Assembly (NCBI GenBank): GCA_033557685.1
Contig: JAWQRN010000110.1
Location: 1-38,342 of the forward strand
DNA: 38,342 bases
Origin: Sperchopsis tessellata
Lineage: Eukaryota; Arthropoda; Insecta; Coleoptera; Hydrophilidae
Direction: 5' to 3'
The translations under genes and the position numbers were made by a program. Positions 1 through 9,903 of this stretch are shown one piece after another. Under the pieces are notes generated by a model. It was not told the origin of the DNA. It saw only the letters and a list, made by a program, of their open reading frames with translations, and ran no database searches. The stretch's first letter is position 1; every line of letters begins with the position of its first letter.

Positions 1-750
1 ATATATCAAGTTCATGAAAATAATCATATTATTGCAAAAAAGATGAAATGCTTTTACCATGATTACTTGAAGTACTCGAATTCAGTGATTATAGGTTGAT
101 ACCTTGTAGTAAAGGTAGAACAAACTAATATGATTCGCATTGACTATTATAAGATAAGAATCTTCTTTTGGAAAAAACTTTTAGGCGGTAGTGAAATTCA
201 TGGTGGATAGTGATGAAATTGTGTATGATCAATTGTAGCCTAAAGTAGAGTATATAGAATGCAATTACTTGGGAGTCACATAATACCAATTTTCTGTATC
301 TAAGTAAGTACCCAGCAAATTCTACGAATTAATAATTAGCAAGCTTTCACTAAGACACAAGGGCTTGGTTTGAAAAATAACTATCTCGATTAATCGTATT
401 ATTGCAGAATATTGTATTATCCGTTTTTCCAGTTGTTATTTTAAACCAAAACCTCGTTCTTCTGTTATGTATGCATATTTAACTTAGGTCTATTTCAGTA
501 CCGATGGCTAAATTTTGAAGACATATTTTGGATATAAATATACCATCGAAACAAAATAGTTGATAACTCTGCATAAGTGTGTAGAAGCGTATAGACTAAA
601 ACCTTTATCTCATATCATGATTATTATTTTTGGCGATACCACCAGAAAATATCGTTTCCAGCTCTGTGAAATGCTTGGTTATATACGTGTCATCTGATTT
701 AGTTTTATTACAATAACGGATCTTAGTGACCGCATAATGGTGGCTAGTAG
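1..750. other. AT-rich non-coding DNA
   Basis: No open frame, repeat or motif that I can support. Confidence 0.6.
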
Positions 751-1157
751 CCCTGGGCTACTATGAAATTTCGTAATAGATTATAGTAAAATAATCGATT
801 TTTTTGATTAATCAATTAATCGAAAAGATCGGGCAATCTAATAATCGAAATAACCGATTAATCAAATAATCGATGATAGATTAATCAAATAATCGAATAG
901 TTTAAAATTTAAATCTATGCCTTATTTATCACAATTATAATAACTAAGATCCCCGTTCTTATGTGGGATACGCGGAATTTGCAGCATATAGAAAGTGTGT
1001 AAATTTTGCATTTGAAAAATAAAATAATCGATGTTCGATTAAACAAATAATTGGTGATCGATTTCAAATAATCGATCATCGATTATTTTATTTTATGTAA
1101 TCAAACATCGATTAATCGATTATTTTATCGATTAATCGAAAATAATACCCTGGGCTA
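751..1157. repeat. ATCGAT/TAATCGATTA-rich block between 10-bp direct repeats (candidate MITE)
   Basis: The block from about 790 to 1145 is packed with ATCGAT, AATCGA and TTAATCGATTA motifs on both strands. It is bounded by perfect copies of CCCTGGGCTA at 751-760 and 1148-1157, which could be a target-site duplication. The 11-mer GTGGCTAGTAG occurs immediately outside both (740-750 and 1158-1168). The right edge, read inward, is GGGTATTATTTTCG. The subterminal ATCGAT clusters suggest a non-autonomous DNA transposon, possibly hAT-like; the left and right ends do not match well. Confidence 0.5.
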
Positions 1158-1200
1158 GTGGCTAGTAGAATCCACTACGCCCGCAAAGCAATATGTAGAA

Positions 1201-1256
1201 CCGTGGTTCTTAAAATGTGGGTCGCGACTCATCAGTGGGTCGCGTAAATATTCTAG
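1201..1256. repeat. hAT-like transposon terminus fragment
   Basis: GTGGTTCTTAAAATGTGGGT followed by CGCGACTC and a second GGGTCGCG resembles the GTTCTTAAxCTGTGGGTCGCGAC ends of ZBED-type hAT elements. No partner end or 8-bp duplication was found. Confidence 0.5.
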
Positions 1257-3361
1257 GCATCACAGAATATATACCTTTCTAGTCTAACGCCTGGTTTGTC
1301 AGACACGTCTTAAGCTCGATCATAATCTTAAGAGCAAATCTACAAATATGCAAACAATTTTTTACGTGTATAGATAAATAAGCTGTCTTAACAAAATGAT
1401 TGTATAAATAATTCAATACTCAGTCAAATAACTGATCAATAATTCTTTTACACTATTTTCGCACCTTTTTTAGTCATTCGAACGCGTTTTGCAGATCGCT
1501 ATATGTATTTAATAAATTCCTAACCTATTAAGAAATGCAGTTTTTTTGTGCAAATGAAATATTTTTAAATAGAAACTGTGGCATAGAAAAAACGAGGACC
1601 CCCAGTTTAAAGCATTGCACTAATCCTAAATTTCCTAACCTCTAAAATATCAGCTTAGTTATAAGTCGCCTTTGTTCACGACATAAGATGATATTTCACC
1701 TTAAGAAATGTAAAAACCGTTTATTATTAATCTCAAAATTATTTTGCATGAGTTACCTATGGTTAAAGTTTTGATTAAAATTGACGCTATGAATTTATTG
1801 AACGAGCAAAACACGAACGTTGTTTATGTCGAATATTTATACAGTACAAACGAAGCCTTCAAAGTTTTTCATATATCAAACGCGAGGCTCAAAACAACGA
1901 TTCTCTTACTCTCTTTCGTGTCGAAAATATATTCTAGGGACGTTGTAAAATAAATTCTCAGCTGAGCTAAGATTTTCGTGCTTAAGTATGAGAAAAGTTA
2001 AAGAAACCGGCCGTACATGTTTCTTTATAATTAATAATTCAAAGAGACGATTAACTAAACAACGAAGTTCATGATGCACTCTCCTAATACTTTTATTTTA
2101 CGTGGTAACATTTCTAGATGTTAAATACATTTTTAATGTTGGAAATCTAAGAACTTTGTAAAACAATCTATTTAGCAATGTGATTGCGATACTGAATCTC
2201 TTCTAAGTTGATTTTTCAGAACTTAGCTACGATTTTCTGTTGAAGAATCATTTTACCTAAATACCATGTATTAAAGTAAAGCCTGAGACTTTATTTTATG
2301 AGCGAGATAAAACTATGCATATGTAGATATAATAAATACACATGTTGGGAGAAGTATGGTAAGGAGGATTACCACCCACAATAGAATAAAAGGAACTGAA
2401 GTTTACCAGAGCCAGTGTTTGCAAATTGTATAGAAATATTTGAAAATAGGTCTCTAAATATGTGATACAAAACATATATATTTTTTTTTGTTCTTTTATA
2501 ACGTAATTTATAACCTACCTTGAAAAATTTTTTGTGAAAGTTTATTAAAACAAAATTTAAAAGTTTAGATTATTTTGGTGGCGTAATGAAACTTGAATTT
2601 GTATCGGTAAAACAAAACAACCTGCCATAGTTTTAATACTATGCTTAAGTTTTTTGTGCACAATGAATTATTAACGAAAGACGAAAGGACAACCACCGAC
2701 TGAAAAAAACGTTAAGCACGCAAAGTCTAGATACTTTGCTGAAACATATTTAATTTTATTTACCAACTTAAGAAAGTAACTTTAAAAATTTAAGAACGTA
2801 ATAAATTTATATTCAACTGTCGTCTACATCAGAACGCAGATGAAATAAAAAGTCTAATCTAAATGTATACAGAGTGCTCGAAAATTCCTTTACGAAAGAA
2901 AATGAACCTATTGTAAGTTGAAAAGTAAGATGAAACTCTTCTGTCCAAAATTTTTCTTGAATAATTTTTGATAGATGTGCGTTAGGTGTAATATACAGTC
3001 ATATTTGATGAACATACTGAATTATTTGTGTTATTTTTTTCTAAAAATGCATGGTTTTTGAGCACTAAAGGAAATAAATCAAGAATTGAAACATTACTAT
3101 ACGAACATTAAATAATATTTAAATTTGCTCATTAGTTTAATTTCAGCTTTAAGTTGATTTTTTTCTGCCATAGTTTATTTATGTCCCAATAAAATACTTC
3201 TGGAGGTAAAATAGTCCCGTGACATTGAAACAACCTGTTCCTAAAAACTGATTATAACAAAATAGTTCTGTATGTAGTGATTCACCAAATATGACAAGTC
3301 AAGAAGAACTCATTTTTGAGTACATCTTTATACGCCCATAACTTTTCAGAGAAGCATTTTC

Positions 3362-3364
<3 letters not shown>
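1257..3364. other. AT-rich DNA without a recognisable gene
   Basis: It contains a short open frame at 1744-1953 (+) with no family resemblance. A segment at about 2370-2440 (AACTGAAGTTTACCAGAGCC, then TGTTTGCAAAT) has a diverged copy at about 5265-5320. Nothing else is supportable. Confidence 0.6.

Positions 3365-3395
<31 letters not shown>
3365..3395. repeat. (TA)n microsatellite
   Basis: About 31 bases of nearly uninterrupted TA dinucleotides. Confidence 0.95.
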
Positions 3396-3397
<2 letters not shown>

Positions 3398-3483
3398 AAT
3401 AAAAACAAAATATTCTTTAAAACAACAAATTATATTTTATTTAATAAAACAATTCATATTTATTTTTATCGAATTCGACTTTG

Positions 3484-4486
3484 TCAACGAAAATCAAACA
3501 AGAATTTAAGGAATGTTTGAGAGCAGTAAATCTCAAAAAGTTCATTACCTCTCTTTGTGATAGGAAAAAGCCAAAAACAGAGATATTTCAAAAATATTAA
3601 ATAATTGCCTCTAAAATACGCAGCAAATAGAAAGCCATGAAGGACATCTGTAATTTTTACAGAGTGGCTGATCAAAAAGTGTTATCAAAGAAACGTAAAA
3701 ACGTAATTTGCAGGTTATTAAGTTAATATTTCTGCCGACAAAATACAACAAGCATCCTACAGCCGTGTGGCCAAGGAATAATACAACATTTAAAGTTTTT
3801 AATAGAAAATTGTTGCTTCGGAAGTATTTAGCTGCTAAGGAAATATTTGGCATTGAACTTTTGGATTCGTTACATTCGTTCTATGTGGAATTTGGTTACC
3901 TCGAAAACCATTGAAAATTGTTTTCGCCATGCAGGTTTTTCTACAGATGCTGTTTCACCCGAGTCTGTACCTTCTATTTAAGTGGAAATGCACCCAACAC
4001 TAAGTGAAATGTTTACTCGTGTGTCCTCATCACTTAACATGGACATTGATGTTAATGACTATATTGAAGTGTTCAATAACCTAAATATCGCAGAACTGAT
4101 GAGTGATGGTGACAAAGTGAATCTTTTGCGACCGACAGAAGTGGCGATGAAATTGAAAAATGTTTAAAGGTTCCTACCGCTGCGGATGAGCGCAAAATTT
4201 TGAAAAGTGCGCCGCATTATTTGGATGTAAATTCAGAAGGCGAAATAACCGGCGTAATGGACAACTTGGAACAGTTTATAGAATCCAAAATTATATCGAA
4301 TAGTGTTCAAAAATAAATAACTGTTAAAACTAAATGTCATGTTACAAAAATCTTTGACTTATCAACCAATAAATGTTATTTATAATACATATTTATTAAA
4401 ACTTTCAAATTTGTGTAACACGAAATTCGGTTAAGTCGAATTTTTTTTTCTGGTCCCTTAAATTTCGTGTTAAACGTTTTCCACTG
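3484..4486 (+). pseudogene. Decayed pogo/Tigger-type DNA transposon with intact right terminus
   Basis: Frames around 3708-3914 carry the pogo/Tigger transposase segment VIKLIFLPTKYNKHPTA, with the alternative frame reading NTTSILQPCGQGIIQ. This is the conserved L-P-P-N-T-T-S-x-L-Q-P-x-D-Q-G block after the second catalytic Asp, then F-K-V-F-N-R-K-L-L-L-R-K. A C-terminal part follows at 3982-4167 and beyond. Frameshifts and stops make it inactive. The 3' end TAAACGTTTTCCACTG at 4471-4486, followed by TA (4487-4488), reads inward as CAGTGGAAAA, the typical pogo/Tigger terminal repeat with a TA target. The left half and left terminus are missing or unrecognisable, so the 5' boundary is approximate. 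Confidence 0.8.
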
Positions 4487-4488
4487 TA

Positions 4489-5841
4489 TGTATATAATCT
4501 TACATACTAGACATTTACTAGCAACATCGTGTCACACAGTATTGTTTCCCATTCTAAAAAAAATGGCCAATATCAGTAGTATAAACTTATTTGTGAATAT
4601 GTTTGACAAACAGTAGAAACTCACAGGACATACTCTTAATACAAAATAAATACAATTCTATAATTACATCCAAAAATATATTCATTTATAAAATAAATAA
4701 AACTTAATTGGAACATGTGTAAAAACAAAGTAAATATTTGAACATAATTCAGAATGACTGCCTTAACAGCTATCGGCTCTAAGTAAATTGAAACAAAAGA
4801 CTTAATATTCCGTGTAGATTACTCCGTCTCCAAATATCAGACAAGAAATCTATATAACACAAGAACTAACACATTAGCAAGTACTATTTTTAACACGGTC
4901 CAATATGACCATAATTTGGTTTATATCATTTTTACAAATGAATTTCGAAACTCAAGCAAATACATATAAATATCACAAAGACTAATTCAGTGCATAGACT
5001 TCCACGGCCACAGTAAATATCACAAAGACTAGTCAATTTTATATCGAAAAATGTAATAGCTCTCTTAAACTTGTTACATGAACAAACAATTTAATAAGCG
5101 ACGAAGAAAAATAATTATTTGCTAAGGATTACTTGCAACAGGTGGCAAAATAGCGTGAATCGTCTATCGGCAAACTTAATTAGAACCCACAAGTAAATGT
5201 TGTTAGTATATTAACTAACAGGAACATACATGCAGATGAGAAGTTAATGGTTTTAGGTAAGAAAGAACTGAACTTCGCAGAGCCACAACTGTTTGCAAAT
5301 AAACAGATATAGCGGTGTAAAAGAAAAACTTTGTAACGATATATGCATATACAGGACGTCTTCGCGATTTACGACTTGGTTCGTGATCTGCCGTCCAAAA
5401 ATATTTCTAGGATAACAACTATAGATTAAATTTTAGTGTTGATCACTAATGCGAAAGTCAAAATATTGAGTAACATAATGTAATTTATTAATAACCGTGT
5501 GTACATGCAAAAGAGATAAGTCTCCCAACAGAGTAAAACCAAATAGCAAAGTACTTTCTCAGCTTGCTAATACTTCTAAGCAAACTGTAGATTTGAACAT
5601 TGCTATCATTTTAGAACAAGAAAACAGCAGACAATTATTTCAAGCATATTAAGTCATATTCAAGCTAACTCCTAGAAACATCGCAATTAAGAAAAATTAT
5701 CCCTTAGCACCCAAAATTCATAATGTTTAAAACATACATTTATTTTATAAATTGAAAATAATATGAAAATAATATTTTTTTTTTACTTTTTTAAAGAAAA
5801 ATTTGTACTATATCTATTCAGTTTTTCAGAAATAAATCCAT
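4489..5841. other. AT-rich DNA with short dispersed repeats
   Basis: TAAATATCACAAAGACTA occurs twice, at 4967-4984 and 5014-5031. A 33-base segment at 4989-5021 recurs inverted at 27848-27880 with two mismatches. No gene. Confidence 0.7.
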
Positions 5842-6044
5842 ATGTTGTTTCCGGGTGGCAACCGTGTAGCGGCCGTGAAAAGTATCGATGTTTCATCCAC
5901 TGTTGCAAAGGATATTTTTAAGACGAATGATGTTACTTCATACGATTGAGTTGATTCGGTGAAGTAATGTCCCTTGCAATAGTAGACGAAATGTCGGAAC
6001 TTTTCAGAGTCTCTACACAGCTTCCACCCGGAAACAACATTCAT
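5842..6044. repeat. Inverted pair of PLE-type terminal repeats
   Basis: ATGTTGTTTCCGGGTGG (5842-5858) and its exact complement CCACCCGGAAACAACAT (6024-6040) face each other across about 165 bp. Each half carries a degenerate hammerhead-like motif pointing toward its own CCCGG end: on the minus strand GATGAAACATC (left half) and on the plus strand GACGAAATGTC (right half). The same terminal sequence occurs at 6646-6666 and 17577 onward. The open frame at 5826-6059 (-) is a by-product. Confidence 0.75.
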
Positions 6045-6632
6045 GTAATATAGATACATATTATATTTACAACATTTATTTAAATAATTGCTAATTTTGG
6101 AACAGTTTAGATATATTTTATTTTATTTTATATCGTTTTCAACCTTATATGTGAAGGCCTATCACTATTTTAATTAACCTTCAGCTCTTATTCTGCTGTT
6201 AACATTCTGAATGTTTCAAAATTGAGTACCTTAAAATATTCACATTGTTTACTTCCATTGCTATTAAAACCTTTCTAGATGAAATTCAGCTTGAAATCTC
6301 AAGAGACTGGCGAGTTTGAAAATATTTCCTTTAAATTTCATCCTTTTTTATTTGCACAACATATAATCCTTCATACACAAAGGAAAGCTTTTCATAGAAA
6401 TGCTTTCAAGTCGACATGCCTTAGAATGCCAATGAAAAATTAAAGGTGTAGCGACTCCGATCCTTTGAGATAGAAGTTATAAAAGAATTATGAGAAGTTT
6501 TTCGTCTAGATTCGTGACACCAAAACAAAATGAAATCGCTCTACGTGATATATTAAATTACAAAAGTTCGCCTTGGGCAGACATTTTATACTTTTAATTG
6601 GGTTATTCCATCAAATTTGTTGCATTCAGACA

Positions 6633-6690
6633 GAAAGACATCTTTATGAATGTTGTTTCCGGGTGGAATTTAATGCATGAAAGACATCTT
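6633..6690. mobile_element. 34-bp PLE terminal fragment inserted between 12-bp target duplications
   Basis: GAAAGACATCTT occurs at 6633-6644 and again at 6679-6690. Between them lie 34 bases containing ATGAATGTTGTTTCCGGGTG, the terminus of the PLE-type repeat seen at 5842 and 17577. The arrangement is that of an extremely truncated insertion with its target duplication intact. Confidence 0.75.
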
Positions 6691-7547
6691 CTTTAATTTC
6701 ATAAGCATTTAAACTTTTTATAACCGGCTAATTTGAGATGATGTATTTTTGAAGTTATTTTTCTGCAGATTTTAAAACATATTCTATTCAGAATTAAATA
6801 TGTTTTTTTTTTCTAACAATGGCGTCAAGTTTAGCAACTTAGGATAACGAGAATATTATCTGCGACCTCTCCAGCTGATTGTTCTTATAGTATTTATAAT
6901 TAGAGAGTTTTCCACAACCGATTTTGTTTTTCTTATATATTAATTGACAATGCAGGCTTAGAAACGGTACCTGAACAAGAATACATGATTTTAAAAATAG
7001 GAAACTCATTCAAGGTTATCGGAAATACTAAGATGAAAAAGTATTACAACAAAAGGATTAAAGAAATACAAATAATAATAATTTATTGAAACAGTAAAAT
7101 AGCATATATATATAGACATATACATATATGTATACTTGATTATTTGATACATAGTATATAAATCAAGTCTCGAATTTACATTACAAAAATTTTGTGAATA
7201 GTTAAAGAGATAATATTTCATAATTGTCCAAAAAGGTTGAAATTTCCATTCCAGTTCCATAAGTTGAGATATACATATCTGCATGCATCTTTATATAATC
7301 ATTATGTGCTATAGTCTTTATTAAATTACTATTTCAAAATCCAACATTATTAATAATAAATCTAAAGAGAAATTCTAATATCTGATATGACTGACAATTA
7401 TTATATCATACTCAATATGTGTAAACAAAACAAATCAAATATGGTCTGAAAATTGATAACGGTATGTTAGACTTATATATCTCAAAAATAATATAGGAAA
7501 TTGTCCAAGGAAAACACCAGTATAAATGAAGTTGATTTATTCAATAA

Positions 7548-7589
7548 CAGCCAACATGTTTCGAGGCACCTGCCTCATCTTCAGGGCTG
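7548..7589 (-). ncRNA. Hammerhead-ribozyme-like motif (PLE-associated)
   Basis: On the minus strand the parts are: stem I strand CAGCC, core CTGAAGA (fits CUGANGA), an extra U, stem II GAGGC-AGGT-GCCTC (five pairs), GAA, the palindrome ACATGT (starting with the GAAA A), U, and stem I strand GGCTG. Stem I pairs perfectly. Penelope-like elements are known to carry minimal type I hammerheads with very short palindromic stem III. The U between the core and stem II departs from the consensus and could lower or abolish cleavage. The motif lies in a repeat with the TTCAATAACAGCCAACATGT-type PLE terminus. Confidence 0.5.
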
Positions 7590-7679
7590 AATTATGACGT
7601 AAGAGCTGATTAAAACTCCAAACAAAAGGCCTGTGGAAAATAAGACATCAGAGCGCGAAATGAACTGGAGCACATGAAC

Positions 7680-7758
7680 ACAAACCAAAACACTGCTTCG
7701 CAAACGTCAAAGCAAATCGGATTTGCTTTGACGTTTGCGAAGCAGTATTTTGGTTTGT
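7680..7758. repeat. Long near-perfect hairpin (38-bp arms, 3-base loop)
   Basis: Arms at 7680-7717 and 7721-7758 are complementary at 37 of 38 positions, with the core TGCTTCGCAAACGTCAAAGC and its complement. The loop is C-G-G. The near-absence of mismatches means the fold-back is recent. It lies about 90 bp from the hammerhead-like motif and may be an inverted junction of two copies of the same element. Confidence 0.9.
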
Positions 7759-8760
7759 AATTAACAGCACGGATATGTCATTAGAAGAGATTACATCATG
7801 TTTAACATATTTGCATATACATAGATGTTATTGTGTATTCTAATTTTGTATTTACTAATGTTTTATGACGGTTAAGCCCCAAGAACGTTAATTTTTAATT
7901 TTAAATGAGTAACTTAAACTTGCTCGCATTTACACGACCTTATTTTTGACATGTTTTCCAAGATTCAGTCATCCATGCTAGCTCGGATATTTATCTAGCT
8001 TTGCACGTTTCTTAATACCTCTTGCCATATTTATCGTAACTGTCTACTTAAAGTGAGGCTTTTTCGTTATGCAAAAGAGCATCGGTAGACACCACAACTA
8101 GCACGCTGACTGGCTTGAATTATCGGATCGTGTCAAAAAAAATGAAGAATTCCGACACGCGAGCCCGTGGACAATCACCATTAAGTTGAACGATTTGTTT
8201 ATGATCAAAATTATCCATGCTAGCCGTGTGTCTAGACGCAATATCTGTGCATCGCTGATTGACTCGTCATAGCCATCTTGATAGTATTAAGTATGATTTA
8301 TTGCCCTCGGTGATATAAGTAGTAGCCGGCCAAACCATACTATGGGCGCCGGCGAAATGCAGATGAACCGCTTTGCCCGCGAATGCCGATTGTTTTAAAT
8401 CGCTAGTTTTCGTGTCGCTTAATTTGAAAATTATTTATGAATACATGTCAGTTGAGACGTTGAAAAATTACTTTGGTTGTCGTTTTGTTATTGTTGCGGT
8501 TATGCTATAAGTAGTTGGTTAAAAATGTATGATTTAGTGATTGTACCAGGTGATCCTATCTCATACCCCCAGTTAGTACATTGAAGTCAATAAACTTTCA
8601 TAGGTACGCAGAGGAAGTCTGCTAGCATAGGTGTGATGCTACTTGTATAAAAATATGTTGATTTATTGGAAATATAATATAAAGTTATAAGAAGAATTTC
8701 TTCATTCTTTTTACATTGTTTATTAGTTTAGTGTTAACCATTTGATGTATTATTAGATGA
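7759..8760. other. Unassigned region with a GC-richer core
   Basis: About 8080-8480 is less AT-rich than its surroundings (for example GGGCGCCGGCGAAATGC near 8343). It has no long open frame. CATGCTAGC with similar context occurs near 7975 and 8217. It could be an old transposon body or 3' untranslated part of the adjacent LINE; I cannot assign it. Confidence 0.4.
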
Positions 8761-8785
8761 CCACATACAATTCGATTGCATGTGG
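8761..8785 (-). other. Small palindrome at the LINE 3' end
   Basis: CCACATACAATTCGATTGCA plus TGTGG forms a stem with one mismatch pair around the central TTCGA. It lies just after the LINE stop codon and is followed by an AT-rich tail, so it may be the RNA stem-loop the polymerase recognises. Inference only. Confidence 0.4.
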
Positions 8786-9903
8786 GACATTTTCTTTCTT
8801 AAAATTTTTCCCCATATACCTTTGATGGCTGTCGAGGTTTTTTCCCATTTTTATTTCTTGTACAACTCAACCATTCCTTCCTATTAGCTATACACTCTGT
8901 CGCCTGCTCCCAGCTCTTTCCTTTGTCTCTTAACGTTTTGGCGATTGTGTCATACCAGGTTTCCCGTGGTCTTCCTCTTGATTTCCTTCCCCAAGCTCTC
9001 GCCTCCCACAATTGTTTCACTTACCTATCGTTTCCCATTCTCATCTATCCCTCTTCTACTTTCTTCTATGTAGATGTAATTTTGAGCCTCTCTCTTATGT
9101 CTGTGTTTCGGATTCTACCTCCCTTTTTGACTCTTTCTACTCTCCTTAGGTACTTAATTTCTGCCGCCTGCACCCTCGATTTCTGTCTTGTATTCATTAC
9201 CCATGATTCACTTCCATATGCCAGTATTGGCGTGTATTTTGTTTTGAACACTTTTAGTTTGGTCTCCTTCGCAATTTCCCGTTTGTTCATGAATGCCCCT
9301 ATTATAGCACTATAAAGTCTCTCTGCAGTCTTGAATCTGTTGTTAATGTCACTATTGTATCTTCCTTGGCTATCTATTACCGATCCCAGATATTTAAACT
9401 CTCTAACCTGTTATAGGTTTTCTCCATCTACTTGGCTGTTTATTATTTTCTCTTCTTTGGATAGGACCATCAGTTTTGTCTTTTCTTTGTTTATTTTCAG
9501 TTTTTGTCTATTCAGTGCCTCCTCACATATTTTCAGATTCTCATTTAGTGCTTTTTCTGATCTCCCAAATATTAATATATCATCTGCAAATGCACACTCT
9601 GTCATCTCTATTTTTCATATCCTTGTACCCAATGCTAATTCAGTTCGTTTTTGTTTCTTTAATAATGTTATCCATTACAGTTATGAACAGTATTGGGCTC
9701 AAAATTCCTCCTTACCTAACTCTCTGAGTTGTTGTAAATTCTTCTGACTATTTATTTACAGTTCTTATGTAGTTTCTAGTTTGTCTGTACATTGATTTGA
9801 CTGCCTTTAATAACTCTCCTCCCACTCCTTTCTCATGTATACTCTTCCATACTTCCACTCTAGGTATACTCTCAAAAGTTTTTTCTAGGCCTATAATAAA
9901 AAT
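8761..9903 (-). pseudogene. 5'-truncated non-LTR retrotransposon (RTE-like reverse transcriptase)
   Basis: On the minus strand, from 9900 downward, broken frames give L-E-K-T-F-E-S-I-P-R-V-E-V-W-K, G-G-I-L-S-P-I-L-F and ECAFADDILIFGRSEKALNE (F-A-D-D catalytic motif, about 9560-9605). Next come QKLKINKEKTKLMVLSKEEK and REFKYLGSVIDSQGRYNSDI. Then follow KREIAKETKLKVFKTKYTPI, LAYGSESWVM, the C-terminal AAEIKYLRRVERVKKGGRIR, and GRPRETWYDTIAKTL up to a stop near 8799. This is the order of insect RTE-type LINE polymerases. The element starts inside the RT domain, so it is 5' truncated, and it has at least one stop near 9410. The plus-strand frames at 8923-9747 are shadows. Confidence 0.85.

Noticed and set aside
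1744..1953. 69-codon open frame as a small gene
   Set aside because: No family resemblance, no splice or promoter context, and length is not exceptional for this DNA.
5826..6059. 77-codon minus-strand frame
   Set aside because: It lies entirely within the inverted PLE-type terminal repeats.
8923..9747. Plus-strand hydrophobic open frames resembling membrane proteins
   Set aside because: They are antisense to the non-LTR retrotransposon polymerase, whose minus-strand frames carry clear RT motifs.
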